Of a DNA stretch of 64,000 nt, positions 58,993 to 64,000 are shown one piece after another. Position 1 is the first letter of the stretch. Every line of letters begins with the position of its first letter. Under the pieces are notes generated by a model. The model worked only from the letters and a program-made list of their open reading frames with translations. It searched no databases and was not told where the DNA came from. The translations under genes and the position numbers were made by a program. This DNA is from Candidatus Gastranaerophilales bacterium (GTDB lineage Bacteria > Cyanobacteriota > Vampirovibrionia > Gastranaerophilales > Gastranaerophilaceae), in contig CALVAX010000001.1 of assembly GCA_944325605.1 (NCBI GenBank), positions 230,622-294,621 of the forward strand, read 5' to 3'.

Positions 58993-59018
58993 AAAAACCG
59001 GATTTTTGTCCGGTTTTT
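58993..59018 (-). terminator. Terminator of the Hsp20-like gene
   Basis: AAAAACCGGA/TCCGGTTTTT, 10 bp stem with a 6 nt loop, with A/T tracts on both sides, 7 bp past the stop. Confidence 0.8.
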
Positions 59019-59024
59019 ATGTTT

Positions 59025-59570
59025 TTAATCATCTATAGGAATAATTATTATATATCTGTCGCCTTCTTTAAACTTGCTCATTTCGCTGAGTTTAGCATCA
59101 TCAGGGAAAATAAAACTTTGCGTGAAACGGATTATCGCGCTTTTGTTGTGCTTTTTTGTTTCGCCTGCTGCTGTTACAGTTAATTTGTTGCCTTCCGGAG
59201 TAACCTCAACATTTTTTTCGTCGTTGTCAAATGGTTTTAGGTTGATGATGATTTTGTAAGCATCGTCGGTTTTTTCAGTGTGAACTATTTGTCCTGCTTT
59301 GTTTTCCAGAAGGTCAGCACGGGCAAAATCTCTTCTTGCGGCTTTTTCTGCCATGCGGGCTTCTTTCATCATCATTCTGTCCATTTTTCTCATCTGAACC
59401 ATAGGATCAAGCATTCTTTTGTAATGCCAGTCAGTTACTACATAGAATGCTGCAAATGCACCTAAAAATGTTAATATCCCGATCAGAATGTGCCGGAGAA
59501 CCGGATGTCCGCACAAAAAACAGTTTTCAGATTTGTATTCATGTCTGTTTTCGTAATTGTTTTCGTCCAT
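59025..59570 (-). CDS. Membrane-anchored Hsp20/alpha-crystallin-like protein
   Basis: A 181-residue protein: a short cytosolic N-terminus with CFLCGHP, a membrane segment (ILIGILTFLGAFAAFYVV), a methionine/arginine-rich helix (MVQMRKMDRMMMKEARMAEKAARRDF), and a C-terminal beta-domain with YKIIINLKPFDNDEKNVEVTPEGNKLTVTAAGE and FTQSFIFPDDAKL, which matches the small heat shock protein fold. The usual Ile-x-Ile tail is present as a variant (YIIIIPI). A tethered chaperone of this design is uncommon. AAAGGAG precedes ATG. Confidence 0.78.
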   Translation of the reverse strand: MDENNYENRHEYKSENCFLCGHPVLRHILIGILTFLGAFAAFYVVTDWHYKRMLDPMVQMRKMDRMMMKEARMAEKAARRDFARADLLENKAGQIVHTEKTDDAYKIIINLKPFDNDEKNVEVTPEGNKLTVTAAGETKKHNKSAIIRFTQSFIFPDDAKLSEMSKFKEGDRYIIIIPIDD

Positions 59571-59717
59571 TTTTTAAACTCCTTTCTTATCTTAACAACG
59601 TAATAATATTGCAAATGGTTTTTGAATGTCTATAGTTTAACCGGGTTAATACTTCTTAGCAATCTTGTCAAAATTTTTAAAATATGTTACAATTATAGTA
59701 TGGAGGGTTAGTGGAAA

Positions 59718-59906
59718 ATGGCAAAAATTTTAGTGACAATGCCTGATGAATTTTTGAATAGAGTTGACGGAGTTGCAAACAGCGAGCAGCGGACACGGAG
59801 TGAACTTATCCGTGAAGCGTTGAGAAGTTATATGAGAAGAACTTCCCAGCAGCAAATACAAAAGGCTCAGGATAATGCACAAATTTTAGAACACATGCTG
59901 GATTAG
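59718..59906 (+). CDS. Ribbon-helix-helix (CopG-like) DNA-binding protein
   Basis: A 62-residue RHH protein: the beta-strand AKILVTMPDEFLNRVDGVAN is followed by RTRSELIREALRSYMRR, the typical helix pair, then a Gln-rich tail. Such proteins bind DNA as dimers and often repress their own gene or act as antitoxins; no toxin gene is adjacent. Its stop overlaps the end of the convergent gene by 4 nt. A TACAAT/TATAGT-type -10 region is seen about 20-30 bp upstream. Confidence 0.83.
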   Translation: MAKILVTMPDEFLNRVDGVANSEQRTRSELIREALRSYMRRTSQQQIQKAQDNAQILEHMLD

Positions 59907-61012
59907 TTTGTTTTCGGATTTTGTATAAAATTCCTGTCGAGTTCGACTGTGTGACGTATTATTGAATGCGCCGCAAGCAATAGATACGGGCTAATTTCAT
60001 TAGTATGCGACATGTTTATTTTGGCATTCGTAACTTCGGGTTTCGGGGCATTATTTGCAGGTTTTTTGGTTTCAAAAGCGATTACTGATTCCATTGAATA
60101 ATGTTTCTGTTCGCTTTGCAGCCTTAAAAGAAGTTCATCTTTCGGGAAGTTTTCTTCACATTCGATATTTATATGAACAGAATTTGAAGTTTCGAGAATA
60201 AGTACAGCTTTTACTGTTCCGTAGTTTACAGTTGTAATTGTGATTATAAGCAGACTTTCGTCATCGCTTCCGTCTTCGCTTGCAGTTTCAATCTCGAGAT
60301 CAAAACCTGCGCCTTCATGAAGAGGAAGCCACGGAAGATACAGAAGCATAAGAGTTTTCAGGGTTTGTGCGGGATTGTCTGTTGAGGCGAGCGCAATACT
60401 TGCATTGATAAGCTTTGCCGTGTCTTTCAACTGGCTCAAATCGTTTACTCCGTTTTTTGAGGCGGCAGTCATTGCAAGAATAAGTTTTGTAATAGCATCT
60501 TTTCCGTTTGCCTGAATAAGAGAGGCAATATCTGCGATATTTATCAATTGATTTGGCGAAATTTGAAGGTTTTTTATTGTATTTGCAAGCTGGCTGTTCA
60601 TCTGGTTTTTGAGCATAGACTGAATTTCGGTAGTCGAAAGCCCCTGAAGCTGCGCCAGAATTTGTGCCTGCGTCTGGGAAAGAAGGTTTTTCCTTGCTGC
60701 AAGCTGTTGTTCAAAAAGTCTGTTGAATTGAACCTGATTAATATTTTTCTGGAGCATAAACATCAATTCATTCAGGTTTTTTGGAAGTTTCATTAAGTCC
60801 TTAATATAAACAGACCGGTCGCCTCCTGACAGTGCACCCATTTGTACATCCGCGGAAGCCGAGGATGTGAATGATGTTTGGGAAGCGCCGGAAGATGTTT
60901 GAGCTGATGCGGAAGTATTTGAAGGCGAAACCCCGCCTCCGGAAACGGGTTTTACCGTTTTGTAGCTTATGATAAATTTTGAAATCATACTTCCAAGGTT
61001 AAAATTTTCCAT
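59903..61012 (-). CDS. Hypothetical protein with FliK C-terminal-like domain
   Basis: A 369-residue protein. After a Gly/Ser/Thr/Ala-rich N-terminal linker it is helical and Gln-rich (LLSQTQAQILAQLQGLSTTEIQSMLKNQMNSQL). The C-terminal part (LLIITITTVNYGTVKAVLILETSNSVHINIECEENFPKDELLLRLQ) is beta-rich and resembles the flagellar hook-length control domain, but no flagellar gene is nearby, so this is tentative. There is no Shine-Dalgarno sequence: a TAAAAT at 61019-61024 lies 6 nt before ATG, suggesting a leaderless mRNA. Confidence 0.6.
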   Translation of the reverse strand: MENFNLGSMISKFIISYKTVKPVSGGGVSPSNTSASAQTSSGASQTSFTSSASADVQMGALSGGDRSVYIKDLMKLPKNLNELMFMLQKNINQVQFNRLFEQQLAARKNLLSQTQAQILAQLQGLSTTEIQSMLKNQMNSQLANTIKNLQISPNQLINIADIASLIQANGKDAITKLILAMTAASKNGVNDLSQLKDTAKLINASIALASTDNPAQTLKTLMLLYLPWLPLHEGAGFDLEIETASEDGSDDESLLIITITTVNYGTVKAVLILETSNSVHINIECEENFPKDELLLRLQSEQKHYSMESVIAFETKKPANNAPKPEVTNAKINMSHTNEISPYLLLAAHSIIRHTVELDRNFIQNPKTN

Positions 61013-61018
61013 ATATAA

Positions 61019-61024
61019 ATTTTA
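61019..61024 (-). promoter_or_regulatory. -10 box directly before the 61012 gene
   Basis: TAAAAT on the minus strand, 6 nt from ATG; a TAGACT -35-like box lies 18 bp further upstream. Confidence 0.5.
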
Positions 61025-61044
61025 ACGGATTTTTCGAAAAAAGT

Positions 61045-62037
61045 CTATTTTCTGACAGGAAGGTATGATTGAGGGTAATTGTAATCTTCTTTAAAACCGA
61101 GGTGTCTGTACATTTTAAGCGCCTGAAAGTTATTTGTTTCGGTGCATGTGTTGACTTCTGTAACCGGTTTTTCTCCGCTGTCAGCCCATTTAAGAAGCTG
61201 TTCAACTGAAGCTTTCAGCATATGTTTGGACAATCCTCTTCCCTGATGTTCTTTTTTGATTGCGACAATCGGAATATTTGCAATTTGTCCGCCGGTTAAA
61301 TTCATAAAACAAAATCCGACAGGAGTACCGCTGCACATAAGAACACTGGTTGCTTCGGGCAGAAATTCCGCATAAACGTTGTTAACAATTTTATCAATAA
61401 TATCACGGGTGCCGTTCAGTGTTGTAAATCTCGGGTCAAAGAGAGCGTCTGCGCTTGTTGTGAAGGCTTCGTGAACAATTTCAACAGCGTTATTGAAGAA
61501 ATCATCAGACCAGCTTACAACCCTGTAACAGGAATTCAAATCGGTCAGCTCTGTAAGTTTCAGAATATCACGTGAGTTTGTACCGCTCATCATAAATCTT
61601 AATACGGCAATACCGACAAATTTAAAGCCAAATCTTGCAATTTCGCCGATTAAGGTTTTTTGCGAACCGAGCATAGGATAGCAGACGATTTTGTCGCGTC
61701 TTGCGTTTCTGGTTTCGCTCAGGAATTCTTCAATAAGAGCTTTGCTTCTCGGGAGCATACTTTCCATATTCAGAGAATGTATAATATTCAATTCTATAGC
61801 TTCCGAAATGGCCGTTGTATATACCAGAAAAGCTTTTGGTATATCATCTTCAAACAAAACGATACAATTAATGAGTTCTTTTTCTATAGCATCAATAAAG
61901 CCTTCATAATCAAGCGGTTCCAGTTCAAATTTGTATTCAATGACTGCCCTGTTTCTAAAATCATTGTATACATCCGCAAAAGCTTTATAATCCTGTTCTT
62001 CTAAAGGTCTGGTTTCATAAACTATATTGTTTGTCAT
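61045..62037 (-). CDS. GNAT family N-acetyltransferase, two-domain
   Basis: A 330-residue protein with a C-terminal GNAT domain: PIVAIKKEHQGRGLSKHMLKASVEQLL (acetyl-CoA loop, Gln-Gly-x-Gly) near residue 250 and NNFQALKMYRHLGFKEDYNYP near the end. The N-terminal half may be a degenerate second GNAT-like domain. AAGGACA precedes ATG. Substrate unknown. Downstream of ribBA by 36 bp on the same strand, it may share its transcript. Confidence 0.83.
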   Translation of the reverse strand: MTNNIVYETRPLEEQDYKAFADVYNDFRNRAVIEYKFELEPLDYEGFIDAIEKELINCIVLFEDDIPKAFLVYTTAISEAIELNIIHSLNMESMLPRSKALIEEFLSETRNARRDKIVCYPMLGSQKTLIGEIARFGFKFVGIAVLRFMMSGTNSRDILKLTELTDLNSCYRVVSWSDDFFNNAVEIVHEAFTTSADALFDPRFTTLNGTRDIIDKIVNNVYAEFLPEATSVLMCSGTPVGFCFMNLTGGQIANIPIVAIKKEHQGRGLSKHMLKASVEQLLKWADSGEKPVTEVNTCTETNNFQALKMYRHLGFKEDYNYPQSYLPVRK

Positions 62038-62073
62038 AAATTGTCCTTTTTGTTTAACCCCGCATATTTTATC

Positions 62074-63285
62074 TTAAAACATATGATGCATTTTTTCTTT
62101 TTTTGTATCCATATATTTTTTATTGTATTGATTGATTTCAGGAGTTAATTTTACTATATCATGTATAGTTAATCCATAGCCCTTAAGGGCTATTATTTTT
62201 TTAGGATTATTGGTAATAAGGTTAAAATTGTTAAATCCGAGATCGGAAATTATCTGTGCACCCATACCGTAATCTCTCAAATCAGCCTTAAATCCGAGAG
62301 AAAGATTAGCTTCAACAGTATCCTGTCCGCATTCCTGAAGTTTGTAAGCTTTAATTTTGTTGACGATACCGATACCTCTGCCTTCGTGGCCTTTCATATA
62401 GATTAAAGCGCCTTTGCCGTAGTCGTTGATGAGCTTGAGCGCACTGTGAAGCTGATAGTTGCAGTCGCATTTGAGGCTGTGGAAAATGTCGCCGGTCATA
62501 CATTCGCTGTGAACCCTCACAAGCGGGATTTTGTCACTTCCGTCATCTTTTACAAGAGCAACACTTTCCTGACCTGTAAGGTGGTTTACATAACCGTAGA
62601 TTTCAAATTCTCCAAATTGAGTTGGCAGATGGGCTTCAGCCTCACGGGTCACGATTTTTTCGGTTTTGAGCCTGTATGCGATGAGTTCTGCGACAGTAAT
62701 AAATTTAATGCCGTGTTTTTGTGCAAATTCAAAAAGTTCATCACGTTTAGCCATGTGCCCGTCTGCGCCCATAATTTCGCACATCGGGCCGGCCGGAATG
62801 TGTCCTGCAAGTTTTGCAAGATCAACAACGGCTTCGGTGTGTCCTGTTCTTTGCAGAACCCCGCCTTTTCGTGCAACGCAGGGGAAAAGATGCCCGGGGC
62901 GTCTTAAATCAGACGGCACAGCATCCGGAGCAAGGGCAACCTCAATTGTTTTTGCCCTGTCAAATGCCGAAATCCCTGTTGTGACACCATATTTTTCAGC
63001 AGCGTCAATGCTTACCGTAAAGGCTGTTTTCATCCCTTCTGTGTTTTGTTCCACCATTTGCGGAAGGTCGAGTTTTTCAGCCAGTTCGGGAGAAATTGCA
63101 AGACAAATAAGCCCTTTAGCATTTTCAGCCATAAATTTAATTATCTCGGGGGTCACCATCTGGCCTGAACATATCAAATCACCTTCGTTTTCACGATCTT
63201 CGTCGTCAGCGACAATTATCATTTTCCCGTTTTTGAAATCTTCAATAGCTTCTTCAATTGTGTTAAATTTTACTTCACTCATCAC
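62074..63285 (-). CDS. ribBA: Bifunctional DHBP synthase / GTP cyclohydrolase II
   Basis: A 403-residue fusion catalysing two entry steps of riboflavin synthesis. Residues 1-205 are 3,4-dihydroxy-2-butanone-4-phosphate synthase (VADDEDRENEGDL, GHTEAVVDLA), which acts on ribulose-5-phosphate; residues 206-400 are GTP cyclohydrolase II (RVHSECMTGDIFHSLKCDCNYQL with the zinc Cys, GHEGRGIG, DLRDYGMGAQII). Both active sites look complete. The start overlaps the ribE stop by 4 nt, so the order is ribE-ribBA. Confidence 0.95.
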   Translation of the reverse strand: MMSEVKFNTIEEAIEDFKNGKMIIVADDEDRENEGDLICSGQMVTPEIIKFMAENAKGLICLAISPELAEKLDLPQMVEQNTEGMKTAFTVSIDAAEKYGVTTGISAFDRAKTIEVALAPDAVPSDLRRPGHLFPCVARKGGVLQRTGHTEAVVDLAKLAGHIPAGPMCEIMGADGHMAKRDELFEFAQKHGIKFITVAELIAYRLKTEKIVTREAEAHLPTQFGEFEIYGYVNHLTGQESVALVKDDGSDKIPLVRVHSECMTGDIFHSLKCDCNYQLHSALKLINDYGKGALIYMKGHEGRGIGIVNKIKAYKLQECGQDTVEANLSLGFKADLRDYGMGAQIISDLGFNNFNLITNNPKKIIALKGYGLTIHDIVKLTPEINQYNKKYMDTKKEKMHHMF

Positions 63286-63881
63286 ATAAACCCGTTTTCT
63301 TTCAAAAAGTCTTCCGTAATATTATTATTTTGCGAATATAAAAATTTTTCAACATACCTGCCGAGGATATCAGTTTCAATGTTTACAAAATCGCCGGATT
63401 TGAGGTATTTAAGGTTTGTATTTTCAAGCGTGTGTGGAATTACGGCGACGGAGAATGTGCTGCCAGTATTTTTTGCAACCGTCAGACTGACGCCATTTAC
63501 AGAGATTGAACCCTTGTAAACTATGTATTTGTCAAGATTTTCCGGCACTTTAAAGGTCATATTTCCGAGATATTCGGCAGTTCCGTCAACGTGTCCCTGT
63601 ACAAAATGCCCGCCGATTCTTGTTGAAGGAGTTAAAGCGCGTTCAAGATTTACAATTTGTCCGGTTTTAAAGTTTTTGAAAGTAGTAATTGAAAAAGTTT
63701 CTGAACTCACATCTGCGGTAAAAGAATTTGAAGTTATATTAACAACAGTCTGACAGCAGCCGTCAATTGCGATACTGTCGCCGATTTGAGTGTTTTCCAG
63801 AACTTTCCGGCATTCAATAACCAGTTTTCTTCCGTCAAAACTCTTTACTTTCCCTGTTTCTTCAACAATTCCTGTAAACAT
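63282..63881 (-). CDS. ribE: Riboflavin synthase alpha chain
   Basis: A 199-residue trimer-forming enzyme that dismutates 6,7-dimethyl-8-ribityllumazine to riboflavin. The signature MFTGIVEETGKV opens it, and the two lumazine-binding beta-barrel repeats are visible, with GDSIAIDGCCQTV and GSISVNGVSLTV at matching places and GGHFVQGHVDGTA between. It is the first gene seen of the operon with ribBA; ribD and ribH are not in the window. There is no obvious ribosome site before ATG. Confidence 0.94.
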   Translation of the reverse strand: MFTGIVEETGKVKSFDGRKLVIECRKVLENTQIGDSIAIDGCCQTVVNITSNSFTADVSSETFSITTFKNFKTGQIVNLERALTPSTRIGGHFVQGHVDGTAEYLGNMTFKVPENLDKYIVYKGSISVNGVSLTVAKNTGSTFSVAVIPHTLENTNLKYLKSGDFVNIETDILGRYVEKFLYSQNNNITEDFLKENGFM

Positions 63882-63924
63882 ATCAAAATACTATCATAAA
63901 TATGGTAAAGTGCTACCCCCCCTC

Positions 63925-63953
63925 TTGCGGGGTGATAAAAAATAGTATATAAT
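63925..63953 (+). promoter_or_regulatory. Putative promoter of the gene entering at the right edge
   Basis: TTGCGG at 63925-63930, 17 bp spacer, TATAAT at 63948-63953. Confidence 0.5.
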
Positions 63954-63994
63954 AGAAGAGTAACGAAAAAAAGCGAGCAAAGGAGCAAAGAGGT

Positions 63995-64000
63995 ATGAAA
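63995..64000 (+). CDS. Start of a gene cut by the window edge
   Basis: Only ATG AAA is visible. Support comes from the promoter at 63925-63953 and the purine-rich AAAGGAGCAAAGAGGT ahead of the ATG, which contains two possible ribosome sites. Product unknown. Confidence 0.4.

Overview
The window looks like a chromosome segment of a gut-type, non-photosynthetic relative of Cyanobacteria (Vampirovibrionia/Melainabacteria, probably Gastranaerophilales). Reasons: AT-rich DNA with the standard code, a homologue of the cyanobacterial protein LdpA (57293-58240), an orphan tRNA-Ile(GAT), and several lineage-style proteins with a short N-terminal Phe-x-Gly motif (12525-15477). The assignment is inference; no rRNA is present.

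Layout. 1-9.2 kb is a surface-polysaccharide locus on the + strand: two family-2 glycosyltransferases, rfbB/rfbA and a 4-aminotransferase making a dTDP-4-amino-4,6-dideoxyhexose, then WbqC, an aminotransferase-like protein, an ATP-grasp enzyme and an epimerase that probably decorate it. 9.4-11.9 kb holds an acyl-ACP thioesterase/GNAT/flavin-reductase operon and a HAD phosphatase. 12.5-20.3 kb has lineage-type proteins (secreted, glucosaminidase, PHP phosphoesterase, solenoid, TPR) and a ferredoxin-nitroreductase. 20.3-28.3 kb has housekeeping genes (GT39, pgi, dnaB, pncC). A ~435 bp inverted repeat lies at 11.94-12.38 and 26.35-26.78 kb.

28.3-51.9 kb is accessory DNA. After a tRNA-Ile gene preceded by tRNA-like relics, a ~21 kb island lies between two ~100 bp direct repeats (29351-29461 and 50304-50404). 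It holds a Mu-type transposase and its AAA+ partner, a free-standing integrase-type core-binding domain, an HTH protein, an AlbA_2 protein, small minus-strand genes, a type I restriction-modification operon with one half-size and one full-size HsdS plus RhuM, a TIGR04141-family protein and a YgjP-like peptidase, a secreted repeat protein, a catalytic-domain-only tyrosine recombinase, and hipBA. A second hipBA pair sits just outside. Shared regulatory DNA ties the island together: three promoters of form TTGA..-N17-GATGAAT, two arrays of five 11-bp iterons, duplicated 30-bp boxes around the hsd promoter, and three hip operators at exactly 50-bp spacing.

52-64 kb returns to core genes: a GGDEF/HD-GYP protein, speE, a HIT protein, a 21-residue hydrophobic peptide gene with its own promoter and terminator, a beta-lactamase-fold protein, LdpA, a response regulator, a membrane-anchored Hsp20-like protein, and ribE-ribBA.

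A recurring feature is likely leaderless expression: six genes (starts 9399, 12851, 26853, 50495, 58973, 61012) have a -10 element about 6-11 nt before ATG and no Shine-Dalgarno sequence, while most neighbours have strong ones.
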